Source: Ornithinimicrobium cerasi (GTDB taxonomy: Bacteria > Actinomycetota > Actinomycetes > Actinomycetales > Dermatophilaceae). From it: DNA of 64,000 bases. The position numbers and the translations under genes were made by a program. The DNA lies in contig NZ_QZMN01000008.1 in the NCBI RefSeq assembly GCF_003702705.1, forward strand, positions 1 to 64,000, given 5' to 3'. The notes under the pieces are model-generated. The model saw nothing but the letters and a program-made list of their open reading frames with translations, did not search any database and had not been told where the DNA came from. This document shows positions 37,433-46,171 of the stretch, piece after piece (positions within the stretch are counted from its first letter, which is position 1; the number at the start of each line of letters is the position of its first letter).

Positions 37433-37467
37433 AAAAAACCCCTCGGCCCGGTGGGGCAAACGAGGGG
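37433..37467 (-). terminator. intrinsic terminator of the ilv attenuator
   Basis: On the minus strand CCCCTCG (37467-37461) pairs with CGAGGGG (37445-37439), followed by six T residues (37438-37433). It sits between the leader peptide and ilvB, 22 bases after the leader stop, the classical place for an attenuator. A real U-tract is unusual in this genome. Confidence 0.9.
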
Positions 37468-37488
37468 AGGACGCGTCTCGGCGTGGAC

Positions 37489-37539
37489 TTAGGCCGTGGC
37501 GCGTCCCGGGGTAATAAGTACGAGGGCGAGGTGCTGCAT
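37489..37539 (-). CDS. ilvL: ilv leader peptide (attenuator)
   Basis: ATG 37539 to TAA 37489 encodes [16 protein letters not shown]. Codons 4-9 are Leu-Ala-Leu-Val-Leu-Ile, the three branched-chain residues whose pathway follows, using CTC, CTC, GTA, CTT, ATT. GTA and ATT are rare codons in this genome, which would increase stalling. The 3' part of the peptide frame (GGACGCG) can pair with CGCGTCC further down, and this precedes the intrinsic terminator. Ribosome stalling at the Leu/Val/Ile codons when charged tRNAs are scarce would shift the folding and allow read-through into ilvBNCD. Confidence 0.88.
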   Translation of the reverse strand: MQHLALVLITPGRATA

Positions 37540-37724
37540 GGACGTCACTCTGGCCGACGGTGGCCCCGACGTCAACCCCTTCGGGAAGAATTGCATGAAT
37601 ATGTGAGGAAGCGCACAACTATGCGCTTGTCGATATATCGTTGACGTATCGCTACACATCATGTCAGTCTTGACTTCATCGCGGCACCGGGACGGTCTGT
37701 GCCGCACCATCGAAGGAGAGACAC
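37540..37724. promoter_or_regulatory. divergent ilv / padR promoter region with palindromes
   Basis: An AT-richer gap between the ilv leader and padR. Towards ilv, TTGACG (minus strand, about 37575-37570) is a -35 candidate, though a clear -10 is lacking. Two palindromes stand out: AAGCGCA-N6-TGCGCTT (37609-37628) and CGATATATCG (37631-37640), the latter followed by a partial copy CGTATCG. TATA-rich dyads like the second are typical PadR operators, so it may be the autoregulatory site. Confidence 0.55.
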
Positions 37725-38570
37725 ATGACGCAGCGCGGCAGGGGCTTCGACCCCGAGCAGTTCTTCGGGCCGGAAGGTCCGTTCGGTCCCCGGGGCCCCC
37801 TCGGTCCCGGAGGCATCTTCGGGCCGCAGGGTCCGTTCGGGACCAGCGGCGGCTGGCCCGGCGTGGGCGGGTTCAACCTGGGCAGCTCCGGACCGGGCTG
37901 GTCCGGAGAGCGGCGAGGTCCGCGACCGGGAGGTCGTCGCGCACGCCGCGGAGACGTGCGCAGCGCGATCCTCGAGCTGCTCGCCGAGCGCGGCCCCTCC
38001 AACGGCTACCAGCTCATGCAGGGCATCGCCGAGGCCACCGACGGGGCGTGGACGCCCAGCTCGGGCGCCATCTACCCCGCCCTGGCCCAGCTGGAGGACG
38101 AGGGCCTGGTCGAGCAGGTGGAGACGGAGGGCCGCAAGGCCTACCAGCTGACCGACGCGGGTCGCGAGGCTGCCGGCAACGGCCCCTCCCTGCTGTGGGG
38201 CGGGCAGACGGGCCAGGAGCCGGAGGACCCGTGGTCGGACCGCGCCGAGCGGCGCGGAGCGCGCGGGCACGCCCACCACGGCGGGCCCGGGCGCGGCTTC
38301 GGCGGGCCGGGGCGCCACGGCGGCGGCTCCCGTCGCACCGGTGGCACCCTGTGGAAGGCCCTCGGCGGGGTGGCCATGGCCACCCAGGCCGTCGGTCAGG
38401 CCGGTGACGACGAGCTCACCGCCGAGGCCGCCCAGGTTCTCGACCGTGCCCGTCGCGACCTCTACCGGATGCTCGCCGAGGCCGAGGTCGCCAAGGACGA
38501 GGACGAGGCCACCGGCTGGACCGGTGAGGAGGGCGAGGAGATCACCGACGGCGAGATCGTCGAGGACTGA
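37725..38570 (+). CDS. PadR-family transcriptional regulator with Gly/Pro-rich N-terminal arm
   Basis: 281 residues. Residues 1-70 are a repetitive GPxGPFGP-type low-complexity arm. The winged helix follows at about 73-150: [23 protein letters not shown], then [38 protein letters not shown] Gly/His/Arg-rich linker (about 175-210) leads to a helical C-terminus, [19 protein letters not shown], suited to dimerisation. PadR proteins of this layout often repress adjacent transporter or stress genes and themselves; no efflux pump is adjacent, so the target is unknown. AAGGAG ribosome site. The upstream TATA-rich palindrome is a likely operator. Confidence 0.93.
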   Translation: MTQRGRGFDPEQFFGPEGPFGPRGPLGPGGIFGPQGPFGTSGGWPGVGGFNLGSSGPGWSGERRGPRPGGRRARRGDVRSAILELLAERGPSNGYQLMQGIAEATDGAWTPSSGAIYPALAQLEDEGLVEQVETEGRKAYQLTDAGREAAGNGPSLLWGGQTGQEPEDPWSDRAERRGARGHAHHGGPGRGFGGPGRHGGGSRRTGGTLWKALGGVAMATQAVGQAGDDELTAEAAQVLDRARRDLYRMLAEAEVAKDEDEATGWTGEEGEEITDGEIVED

Positions 38571-38601
38571 GCCCACGCCATACCGGCTTCAGCCGGGACC
38601 A

Positions 38602-38651
38602 GCTGCCGACCCGTGGGGGTCCACCGGGGCGGAGCCCCCGCGGGTCGGCAA
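38602..38651 (+). terminator. hairpin between padR and lpd
   Basis: TGCCGACCCG near 38607 pairs with CGGGTCGGCA near 38640-38649, extended by GGGGG/CCCCC. It ends only about 12 bases before the lpd ATG, so it may also influence lpd translation. Confidence 0.65.
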
Positions 38652-38662
38652 TACTGGCCCCT

Positions 38663-40057
38663 ATGGCCGATCACTATGACGTTGTTGTCCTGGGCGCCGG
38701 ACCCGGCGGGTATGTCGCGGCGATCCGCGCGAGCCAGCTGGGCAAGAAGGTGGCCGTCGTCGAGAAGAAGTACTGGGGCGGTGTCTGCCTCAACGTCGGC
38801 TGCATCCCCAGCAAGGCGCTGCTGAAGAACGCCGAGCTCGCCCACACGCTGACGCACGAGAAGAAGAAGTACGGCATCGAGGGCGACGCGACCATGTCCT
38901 ACGGCCCCACCTTCGCGCGCAGCCGCCAGGTCTCGGCCGGCATCGTCAAGGGCGTCCACTTCCTCATGAAGAAGAACAAGATCACCGAGATCGACGGCTG
39001 GGGCACCCTCACCGGCCCCACCTCGATGGACGTGGCCCTCAACGACGGCAAGACCCAGCAGCTGGAGTTCGACAACCTCATCCTCGCCACCGGCTCGGTG
39101 ACCCGGATGCTCCCCGGGGTGGAGGTCAGCAAGAACGTCGTGACCTACGAGGAGCAGATCCTCGACGAGGAGCTCCCCGGCTCGATCATCATCGCCGGCT
39201 CCGGCGCGATCGGCGTCGAGTTCGCCTACGTCATGGCCAACTTCGGCGTCGACGTCACCATCGTGGAGTTCATGGACCGCATGGTCCCCGCCGAGGACGC
39301 CGACATCTCCAAGGAGCTCGCCAAGCACTACAAGAAGTTCGGCGTCGCGGTGCGCACCGGCACGAAGGTGGAGTCCGTCGAGGACACCGGGTCGGGGGTG
39401 AAGGTCACCGTCAGCAAGGACGGCACGACCGAGGTGCTGGAGGCCGACCGGCTGCTCTCGGCGATCGGCTTCGCACCCCGCGTCGAGGGCTTCGGCCTGG
39501 AGACGACCGGCGTCGAGCTGACCGACCGTGGCGCGATCGCCATCGACGACTACATGCGTACCAACGTGGACGGCGTCTACGCCATCGGCGACGTCACCGC
39601 CAAGCTGATGCTCGCGCACGTCGCCGAGGCGATGGGCATCGTCGCGGCCGAGACGCTGGCCGGTGCCGAGACGATGCCGATCGACTACCGATTCATCCCC
39701 CGCGCCACCTACTGCCACCCGCAGATCGGCTCCATGGGTCTGAGCGAGCAGCAGGCCAAGGACGCCGGGCACGAGGTCAAGGTCGCCACCTTCCCGTTCA
39801 CGGCCAACGGCAAGGCCCAGGGCCTCGGCGACGCGGTCGGGTTCGCCAAGATCGTCGCCGACGCGGAGCACAACGAGATCCTCGGCGCCCACCTCATCGG
39901 GCCGGACGTCACCGAGCTCCTGCCGGCGATCAACGTCGCCCAGACCTGGGACCTCACCGCCGACGAGCTCTCGCGAGTGGTCTTCGCCCACCCGACGCTG
40001 GGCGAGGCCGTCAAGGAAGCGGTCCACGGCATCGCCGGGCACATGATCAACTACTGA
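38663..40057 (+). CDS. lpd: dihydrolipoyl dehydrogenase
   Basis: 464 residues. FAD-binding [21 protein letters not shown] at the start, redox disulfide C42/C47 in [19 protein letters not shown]-binding [21 protein letters not shown] near 175, FAD signature [21 protein letters not shown], and the C-terminal active-site His in [13 protein letters not shown]. It reoxidises lipoyl groups of pyruvate, 2-oxoglutarate or branched-chain ketoacid dehydrogenases and the glycine cleavage system. It stands alone, as is usual for the shared E3 subunit in actinobacteria. The codons are strongly biased, suggesting high expression. Confidence 0.97.
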   Translation: MADHYDVVVLGAGPGGYVAAIRASQLGKKVAVVEKKYWGGVCLNVGCIPSKALLKNAELAHTLTHEKKKYGIEGDATMSYGPTFARSRQVSAGIVKGVHFLMKKNKITEIDGWGTLTGPTSMDVALNDGKTQQLEFDNLILATGSVTRMLPGVEVSKNVVTYEEQILDEELPGSIIIAGSGAIGVEFAYVMANFGVDVTIVEFMDRMVPAEDADISKELAKHYKKFGVAVRTGTKVESVEDTGSGVKVTVSKDGTTEVLEADRLLSAIGFAPRVEGFGLETTGVELTDRGAIAIDDYMRTNVDGVYAIGDVTAKLMLAHVAEAMGIVAAETLAGAETMPIDYRFIPRATYCHPQIGSMGLSEQQAKDAGHEVKVATFPFTANGKAQGLGDAVGFAKIVADAEHNEILGAHLIGPDVTELLPAINVAQTWDLTADELSRVVFAHPTLGEAVKEAVHGIAGHMINY

Positions 40058-40069
40058 GCCGGACGGTCC

Positions 40070-40104
40070 GGACCCCCGCCCCCTCCCCGAGGGCGCGGGG
40101 GTCC
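40070..40104 (+). terminator. terminator after lpd
   Basis: GGACCCCCGC (40070-40079) pairs with GCGGGGGTCC (40095-40104), followed by TTCGTCG. It lies 12 bases after the lpd stop. Confidence 0.85.
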
Positions 40105-40170
40105 TTCGTCGTCCGGGGTATGCCGCGCCTCACCTCGCGCGCGCCAGCCTGGCCCCCGTAGTTGTGCCTC

Positions 40171-40199
40171 TTGACACCGGATCCGCCAGGCGGTATCCA
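40171..40199 (+). promoter_or_regulatory. strong sigma-70-type promoter of the vWA gene
   Basis: Consensus -35 TTGACA (40171-40176), a 17-base spacer and -10 TATCCA (40194-40199). The start would be near 40205, about 255 bases before the ATG at 40461. Confidence 0.7.
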
Positions 40200-40204
40200 T
40201 GCAG

Positions 40205-40460
40205 CCATCGTCGCAGGTCAGCGACCTGCGGGTGAGCTGCGTGAGAGGTCGAGCCCTCGCACGTGGACCCTGGTCAGGAAGCACCGTGCGGGTCTACAGT
40301 CGTGCCGTTGCCGCCCGGAAGGGACGCGCGCCACGACAGGGGAACAGCTCGGGGACGTGCGCGCGAGGGGCGGACGTTCCGCCGGTCTGCGGGCCAGGCG
40401 TCTCGGGAGAAGCACCTCATCCGGCGCGGCCTGCGGCCGTGCCGCTCAGCAAGGAGAACC
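40205..40460 (+). other. long 5' untranslated region with hairpins
   Basis: No real gene is visible in about 255 bases between promoter and start codon. A perfect hairpin lies right after the expected start (CGCAGGTC 40212-40219 with GACCTGCG 40223-40230), and another near 40368-40383 (GGCGGA-CGT-TCCGCC). I recognise no known riboswitch class. It may be a structured leader or a stabilising 5' end. Confidence 0.4.
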
Positions 40461-41760
40461 ATGAACCTGTCCCTGCGTGCGGTCGCCGTCGCGACCGCGG
40501 CGACATTCGCCCTCGGGACGAGCGCGGCCTCCGCCGACGTCGACCCCGATCAGCTACACCGACGCCCTCGACCCGGGCGCCTCGGTCACCATCACCAAGA
40601 CCGTCACCACCCCGGAGATCCCGCCCAGACCCGACATCGTGCTCATGGTCGACCGCACCGGCAGCATGTTCGGTGCCATCGACAACGTCAAGACCAACAT
40701 GGCGGCCATCATCGGCACCGTCGCGGCGGCGCAGCCCGACGCCCAGTGGGCCGTGGCGAGCTACTGCGACTTCCCGGAGCCCGACCCGTTCGTCCTGCAC
40801 AGCGACCTGAGCGCCAGCACGGCGACGACGGTGGCGGCCGTGAACGGCATCGGCCTGTGCGGTGGCGGCGACGAGCCGGAGGCGCAGCTCAACGCGCTGT
40901 GGGAGATCGGCGACGGGGGTGACGCGGTGTCATTCCGGGACGGCTCCTCGCGCATCGTCGTGTGGTTCGGTGACGCGCCGGGCCACGACCCGAGCGGCGG
41001 CCACACCGAGGCCGACGCCACCGCCTCGCTCGCGGACGTCGGGGCCAGGGTGCTCGCCGTCAGCGTCGGGGCCAACCGCCTCGACCTCACCGGGCAGGCC
41101 ACCCGGATCACCGGCACCACCGGTGGGGCCCTCACCACCGGAGTCAGCGCCGACCAGCTCTCCCAGGCGATCCTCGACGGCCTCTCGGCGCTGCCGGTCG
41201 AGGTCGGCGCCACGGCCACCTGCGACCCCGGCCTCACCGCCACGCTCGAGCCGGCGACCCAGACGGTCACGAGCGGCACCGACGCCGAGTTCCAGGAGAC
41301 GCTGACGCTCGCTGCCGACGCCCCGCAGGGCGAGACGCTCTCCTGCGAGGTGGCCTTCACGCTCAACGGCGAACCGGGCGGCGACGGCTTCACCCAGACC
41401 GTGTCGATCGACGTCAACGACGTCACCCCGCCCACCGTCTCCTGCGGGCAGGGGCCGAACCCGGCCGGACGGATGCCCCAGGGCGGCAACCCGGACGGCT
41501 TCTTCCAGGTCTTCGCGAGCGACAACGTCGACCCGTCGGTGGACATCTTCGCCCACGACACCGGGTCGTCAGAGGTCTTCGGGGGCTACCCCTCCGGGAC
41601 GACGTTCAAGATCACCCAAGCGCCCGGTGCCACTCCGCAGGCCGTGCCCTTCACCGGGGCCGTCGACCGGAAGCTGCGGCTCAAGGGTGACGCGATGATG
41701 ACGGTGACCGACGCCGCGGGCAACACGGCGGAGGTCCTGTGCGAGGTGCCGCCGAACTGA
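40461..41760 (+). pseudogene. secreted von Willebrand factor A-domain protein, frameshifted near codon 28
   Basis: ATG 40461 follows AAGGAG and begins a textbook signal peptide (MNLSLRAVAVATAATFALG, cleavage near TSAASA). This frame soon becomes nonsense. The rest of the protein is in the next frame: ISYTDALDPGASVTITKTV, the MIDAS segment DIVLMVDRTGSM, GDEPEAQLNALWEIGD, VVWFGDAPGHDPSG, then Ig-like repeats to 41760. Removing one C from CCCC at 40544-40547 joins the two as SADVDPISYTDALD. So the gene has a +1 insertion or a sequencing error; otherwise it would encode about 432 residues with a cell-surface adhesion/binding role. A GT-type MIDAS (DxTxS) is kept. Confidence 0.8.
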
Positions 41761-41775
41761 GGGGCACGTCGACGA

Positions 41776-41840
41776 CCGCCCCGACCGGCACCCGGTCGGG
41801 GCGGCCGGCGGTGGGACGGGTTCGGGGCCGTCCCACCGCC
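41776..41840 (+). terminator. two tandem hairpins after the vWA gene
   Basis: Stems CCGCCCCGACCGG with CCGGTCGGGGCGG (41776-41804), and GGCGGTGGGACGG with CCGTCCCACCGCC (41807-41840), lie back to back 15 bases after the stop. Confidence 0.85.
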
Positions 41841-41920
41841 CCGGACGGGGGTTGTCCCCCGCCCCGGTCCGGGAGCCCGCTGGCTGCCCGGCCACCCCCT
41901 CCCGGGAGGACAGTAGAGAC

Positions 41921-42475
41921 ATGAACGAGCACACGCCCCCCACCACCGCCCCCGGCACCGTCGACGACGTCTGGGGCGTCCAGCGCCCACCCGTCCTCGG
42001 CCCGACTCCCACCGTCGGCCCCACGCCGACCGGGAACCCCGTCGGCCCCGCCGGACCCGGTGGATCCTCGACCCTGGACCGCGGCTTCGCCGTCCTGCAG
42101 AAGGCCCCCCTGCGCCGCGACTCCGTCAACGGCGTCGTCGGCGGCGTCTGCGCGGGCGTCGCCCGGAGGCTCGACGTCTCCCCCACCGCGGTCCGGGTGG
42201 CCGCGGTCGCGCTGGCCCTGTTCTTCGGGGTCGGCATCGGCGCCTACCTGCTCGCCTGGGCCGTCCTGCCCGACCAGGGTGGACGCACCCACGCCGAGCA
42301 GGCCGTCAGGGGTGGCCGACCCCGCTCCCTCGTCATCCTCGCGCTGGGCCTGTTCGCCGCCCTCGGCATCGTCAGCTGGGTCTTCGACAGCTGGCCCCTC
42401 ATGATCCTCACGGCCGTCGTGGCCTTCGTGGTGCTGAAGAAGAAGGGACACTTCTCCACCCACACCCACGGCTGA
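41921..42475 (+). CDS. PspC-domain membrane protein
   Basis: 184 residues from ATG 41921 (GGGAGGA upstream). A Pro/Gly/Thr-rich cytoplasmic N-terminus (1-60) leads to a PspC domain (about 65-125): [55 protein letters not shown] with one membrane span. Two further hydrophobic segments follow ([32 protein letters not shown]), and the chain ends in [12 protein letters not shown]. PspC proteins sense or respond to envelope stress. A response regulator or sensor kinase often sits beside them, but none is adjacent here. Confidence 0.92.
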   Translation: MNEHTPPTTAPGTVDDVWGVQRPPVLGPTPTVGPTPTGNPVGPAGPGGSSTLDRGFAVLQKAPLRRDSVNGVVGGVCAGVARRLDVSPTAVRVAAVALALFFGVGIGAYLLAWAVLPDQGGRTHAEQAVRGGRPRSLVILALGLFAALGIVSWVFDSWPLMILTAVVAFVVLKKKGHFSTHTHG

Positions 42476-42502
42476 CGGACGCGGCCCCGGGCCGCGACCG
42501 TC

Positions 42503-42546
42503 CGGCGCCGGTGGACCCCCCGCACGGGGTGGGCCCACCGGCGCCG
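42503..42546. terminator. bidirectional terminator between pspC-like gene and ald
   Basis: A perfect 12-bp stem, CGGCGCCGGTGG (42503-42514) with CCACCGGCGCCG (42535-42546), midway between two convergent genes. Confidence 0.85.
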
Positions 42547-42564
42547 TCGTGCGTCTCGTGCGTC

Positions 42565-43680
42565 TCAGGCCAGGACCTCCTCGAGGTCCGTGACCGGCAG
42601 GTCGTGCGCGGCACCGACGGGACCGTTGGTGAGCTTCCCGTCGTGGCTGCTCAGCCCGAGCGCGAGGCTCCGGTCCGCCCGGCAGGCGTCGGCCCAGCCG
42701 CGGTCGGCCAGCGCCACGACGTAGGGCATGGTGGCGTTGGTGAGCGCGTAGGTCGAGGTCCGCGGCACCGCGCCGGGCATGTTGGCCACGCAGTAGAAGA
42801 TGGTGTCGTGCACCTCGTACGTCGGGTCCGCGTGCGTCGTGGGTCTCGTGTCCTCGAAGCACCCGCCCTGGTCGACGGCGATGTCCACGACGACCGAACC
42901 GGGCTTCATCATCGAGACGAGGTCGTTGCTCACCAGCCTGGGGGCCGCCGCCCCGGGCACGAGGACGGCGCCGATGACGAGATCTGCCTCGCTGACCTGC
43001 TGCTGGATCGCCAGCCGTGAGGAGGCCAGCCCCTGCACCCGGTTGTCGTAGCGCCAGAACGACATCCGGAGCTTGTCGAGGTCGGTGTCGAGCAACGTCA
43101 CGTCCGCCCCCATGCCGAGCGCGATGTTGGCGGCGTTCTGGCCGGAGACACCGGCACCGAGGATGACGACCTTGGCGTTCGCCACCCCGCCGACGCCACC
43201 CATGAGGACGCCACGCCCGCCCTGCGCCCGCATCAGCGCGTGCGCCCCGACCTGCGGCGCCAGGCAGCCGGCGACCTCCGACATGGGGTAGAGCAGGGGG
43301 AGCCCGCCCGAGGGCAGCTGCACGGTCTCGTAGGCCAGCGCGGTGACCTTCGTGGACAGGAGGGCCTCGGTGAGCGGCCGGTCCGCCGCCAGGTGGAGGA
43401 AGGTGAACAGGGTGAGCCCCTCGCGCATCCGGTGGTACTCCTCGGCCACCGGTTCCTTGACCTTGAGCACCATGTCGGCCGCGCCCCACACCTCGTCGGC
43501 GGTCGGCAGGATCGTGGCGCCGGCCGCGACATACTCCTCGTCGGCCACCTGCGAACCCTCCCCGGCGCCCGCCTCGACGACTACCTCGTGACCGTGCTCG
43601 ACGAGCTCGTGGACGCCGAGCGGCGTGAGCGCCACCCGGTACTCGTGGACCTTGACCTCGCGTGGAACGCCGACCTTCAC
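42565..43680 (-). CDS. ald: alanine dehydrogenase
   Basis: 371 residues from GTG 43680, seven bases after GGGAG; this start restores the family N-terminus [20 protein letters not shown]. Catalytic and substrate residues R15, K75 and H96 fall at the canonical positions. The NAD-binding segment [28 protein letters not shown] and [12 protein letters not shown] complete the match. It interconverts alanine and pyruvate plus ammonia, used for alanine catabolism and redox balance under low oxygen. The longer open frame up to 43881 is not family-like. No AldR-type regulator is adjacent. Confidence 0.97.
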   Translation of the reverse strand: MKVGVPREVKVHEYRVALTPLGVHELVEHGHEVVVEAGAGEGSQVADEEYVAAGATILPTADEVWGAADMVLKVKEPVAEEYHRMREGLTLFTFLHLAADRPLTEALLSTKVTALAYETVQLPSGGLPLLYPMSEVAGCLAPQVGAHALMRAQGGRGVLMGGVGGVANAKVVILGAGVSGQNAANIALGMGADVTLLDTDLDKLRMSFWRYDNRVQGLASSRLAIQQQVSEADLVIGAVLVPGAAAPRLVSNDLVSMMKPGSVVVDIAVDQGGCFEDTRPTTHADPTYEVHDTIFYCVANMPGAVPRTSTYALTNATMPYVVALADRGWADACRADRSLALGLSSHDGKLTNGPVGAAHDLPVTDLEEVLA

Positions 43681-43810
43681 CGCAGACTCCCTCGTCCATG
43701 CCTCACCCCGGTGTGAGGACCGTCCGACGCTATACCGTGAGGGAACGGAGGCGTCCCCCGGGACGTCACACCGCGGACAACGTCGTCCACCCGCACGGCA
43801 GGAGGCCCTG

Positions 43811-45844
43811 ATGCCTCGTTCCACCAGCCTCGTCCTCGTCCCGCTCTCCGCAGCCCTCGCGCTCGGCGGATGCTCGGCCACACCGGAGCCGCCGGGGGGC
43901 GGGGTGACGACCGGGCCGTGGGACTCCTCGGCCGCGCGGGCCGCGGTGACCGCACTGCCGGTGGGCTACCTGGCGGACTTCGACGACTGCGGCGGGCTGC
44001 TCACCTACTACCAGGCCAACGCCCTGGAGCTGGTGACTCCCTACGGGATCGGCGGCTTCGGGATGGGCCGGGACGGGTCGGGAGTGGCCGTCGAGGACAA
44101 CTCCGGCGGTGGGGACAGCGGGGGCGAGGCGGCCGGTGGTGACTCGCCGGTGCCCCGGGAGCACTCGAGCACCAACGTCCAGGAGGAGGGGATCGACGAG
44201 GCCGACCTCGTGAAGACCGACGGCCGGATCATCGTCACCACGACCGGGGGGCGCGTGCGCGTCGTCGACGTCGACACCGAGGCGGTGGTCTCCGAGGTGC
44301 AGATGCCCGGCCGCCGCGACCAGGTCTCGCCCTCCGAGCTGCTCCTGCACGGGAGCACGCTCGTCGTGCTCGGTCAGGAGTGGGGCTCCGCGCAACCGGT
44401 GGACGGGCGGTTCCTCCCGTTCGGTGCCGCCCGGACGGTCGTGATGACCGTCGACCTCTCCGACCCGAGCTCGCCCCGGACCCTGGGCTCGGTCCGCATC
44501 GAGGGGTCCTACCGGTCGGCCCGGATGGTCGGCGACACGGTGCGGATGGTCATGGTGACCGAGCCGGTGGGGGTGGAGCAGACGACGCCGCGGGACAACT
44601 CGCTGGGCGCGGAGTCCGCGGCGGAGGAGGCCAACCGTGACCTCGTCCGCTCGACGACCATCGACGACTGGGTGCCCCATGTGCAGGTCCTCGACGCCGA
44701 CGGCGGGGTGCTCTCCACCGAGCAGCTCCTCGCCTGCGACGAGATCTCCAGGCCTCGCGACCCCGCAGGCCTGTCGACGATGTCGGTCCTGAGCTTCGAC
44801 GTCGCCTCGGGGTCGCCGAGGCCCACCTCGGGCAGCGGTCTCGTCGCCTCCGGGGACACGGTCTACGCGTCCTCCGACCGGGTGGTCGTGGCGACGAGCG
44901 GGTGGGACCTGTGGCGCTGGGTGGGTCCGGCGGTCGACGCCATCTGGCCCACCGAGCCGGTCAACCGGACCGACCTGCACACCTTCGACATCTCCGACCC
45001 CGGCGCCACGACCTACGTCGCCTCGGGCAGCGTCGAGGGACACCTGCTCAGCCAGTGGGCGCTGGACGAGCAGGACGGGGTCCTGCGGGTGGCGACGACC
45101 ATGGACCCCCCCGGGGCCTCCCAGCAGTCCGAGAGCGCGCTCGTCATGCTCCGCGAGGAGGATGACGAGCTGGTCGAGACGGGCCGGGTCGACGGTCTCG
45201 GGGTCACCGAGCAGATCCGGGCGGTCCGCTACCTCTCCCCCGACCTCGCCGCGGTCGTGACCTTCCGGCAGACCGACCCGCTCTACCTCGTCGACACCAG
45301 CGACCCCGCCGCCCCGGCGGTGGCCGGCGAGCTGAAGATCCCCGGCTACTCGGCCTACCTGCACCCCGTCGGTGAGGGCTGGTTGCTCGGCGTCGGGCAG
45401 GACGCCGACGAGAGCACCGGGCAGACCAAGGGCCTGCAGGCCTCGCTCTTCGACATCCGCGACCTGGGGGCTCCGCGCCAGACGGCGGTGCTGACCTGGC
45501 CGAACGGCTACTCGCCGGTGGAGAACGACCACCGCGCGTTCACCTCCTGGCCCGCGACCGGGCAGGTCTTCCTCCCGCTGACCATGTGGTCCGACGTCGC
45601 CTGGGACGGGATCGACCCCGCCGAGTCGGGCGCCTTCGGCGGCGTGGTGGCGCTGGACGTCGGCGAGGGCACCCTCCGCGAGAGCGGCCGGGTCCCCACC
45701 GGGCCCAAGGAGCAACCCGACTGGACCGAGGGACCGATGCGCACGATAGTCATCGGCGAGGACCTGTGGACGCTCGGCTGGCAGGGGCTGTCCCGCTTCG
45801 ACCTGGCGACGCTCGAGGGCGGGTGGGTCGTCGACCTGCCGTGA
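43811..45844 (+). CDS. secreted beta-propeller domain lipoprotein
   Basis: 677 residues from ATG 43811 (GGAGG upstream). A lipoprotein signal ends in ALALGGC, with lipidated C21. After a Gly/Ser/Glu-rich linker (about 85-120) the segment STNVQEEGIDEADLVKTDGRIIVTTTGGRVRVVDV begins the C-terminal beta-propeller domain known from secreted proteins of bacteria and archaea (Beta_propel family). Repeats such as LHTFDISDPGATTYVASGSVEGHLLSQW and LYLVDTSDPAAPAVAGELKIPGYSAYLHPVGEGWLLGVG are blades. The function is unknown, presumably binding or structural at the cell surface. Monocistronic. Confidence 0.9.
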   Translation: MPRSTSLVLVPLSAALALGGCSATPEPPGGGVTTGPWDSSAARAAVTALPVGYLADFDDCGGLLTYYQANALELVTPYGIGGFGMGRDGSGVAVEDNSGGGDSGGEAAGGDSPVPREHSSTNVQEEGIDEADLVKTDGRIIVTTTGGRVRVVDVDTEAVVSEVQMPGRRDQVSPSELLLHGSTLVVLGQEWGSAQPVDGRFLPFGAARTVVMTVDLSDPSSPRTLGSVRIEGSYRSARMVGDTVRMVMVTEPVGVEQTTPRDNSLGAESAAEEANRDLVRSTTIDDWVPHVQVLDADGGVLSTEQLLACDEISRPRDPAGLSTMSVLSFDVASGSPRPTSGSGLVASGDTVYASSDRVVVATSGWDLWRWVGPAVDAIWPTEPVNRTDLHTFDISDPGATTYVASGSVEGHLLSQWALDEQDGVLRVATTMDPPGASQQSESALVMLREEDDELVETGRVDGLGVTEQIRAVRYLSPDLAAVVTFRQTDPLYLVDTSDPAAPAVAGELKIPGYSAYLHPVGEGWLLGVGQDADESTGQTKGLQASLFDIRDLGAPRQTAVLTWPNGYSPVENDHRAFTSWPATGQVFLPLTMWSDVAWDGIDPAESGAFGGVVALDVGEGTLRESGRVPTGPKEQPDWTEGPMRTIVIGEDLWTLGWQGLSRFDLATLEGGWVVDLP

Positions 45845-45958
45845 CCCTGGCCGCCGATCGCGGGACGGATCGCCGTGCGTGAGGATGAACCTGCGGTCGA
45901 ACCTGCGCGATGACGTCGATTCTTCGATATCAGGTACCCCCTGGCCCATCCAGCCGAA

Positions 45959-45988
45959 TTGACTTCGACCATCGAGCGCTGCTAGAAC
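45959..45988 (+). promoter_or_regulatory. metYX promoter, positioned for a leaderless start
   Basis: -35 TTGACT (45959-45964), an 18-base spacer, -10 TAGAAC (45983-45988). Six bases later comes ATG 45995, so transcription would start at or next to the A of that codon. Confidence 0.7.
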
Positions 45989-45994
45989 TTCCCC

Positions 45995-46030
45995 ATGACC
46001 ACCGCTCGTCGCCGAATGCGCAGCTGCTGA
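45995..46030 (+). CDS. short leaderless leader peptide before metY (ends Cys-stop)
   Basis: ATG 45995 to TGA 46028-46030 encodes MTTARRRMRSC. The promoter lies so close that the message would begin at its ATG, and leaderless short open frames with terminal cysteine codons are known cysteine-responsive attenuators in mycobacteria. Here the TGC and TGA codons lie inside two competing RNA stems. A ribosome pausing on Cys would therefore choose between them. The downstream genes make homocysteine or take up sulfide, which fits. It is too short for statistics, so the evidence is positional. Confidence 0.6.
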   Translation: MTTARRRMRSC

Positions 46031-46171
46031 GCCCTCCCTCGCAGCTGCTCTCGCGACGACGCGACGCACCCGGGTGACCGGATCCCCAATACCTGCGCTG
46101 CCGAGGCGGGCTCAGCAGAGGAACACCTCCCCTGCAGACCCCACCAGCCCTCCCTCGAAGGACGCGCAGCC

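Larger units (their letters stand above)
45845..46171 (+). promoter_or_regulatory. metYX leader region (327 bases) with candidate attenuator
   Basis: It holds a promoter (45959-45988), an 11-codon open frame (45995-46030) and RNA pairings. GCAGCTGC at 46020-46027 can pair with the copy at 46041-46048. Alternatively CTGCTGAGCCC (46024-46034) can pair perfectly with GGGCTCAGCAG (46108-46118). The two share bases, so only one can form. A further near-hairpin lies at 46115-46135 before the GAAGGA ribosome site of metY. No S-box riboswitch motif is recognised. Confidence 0.65.

Noticed and set aside
45845-46171. SAM (S-box) riboswitch before metY
   Set aside because: None of the conserved S-box core segments are present. 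The short open frame with competing stems explains the region better.
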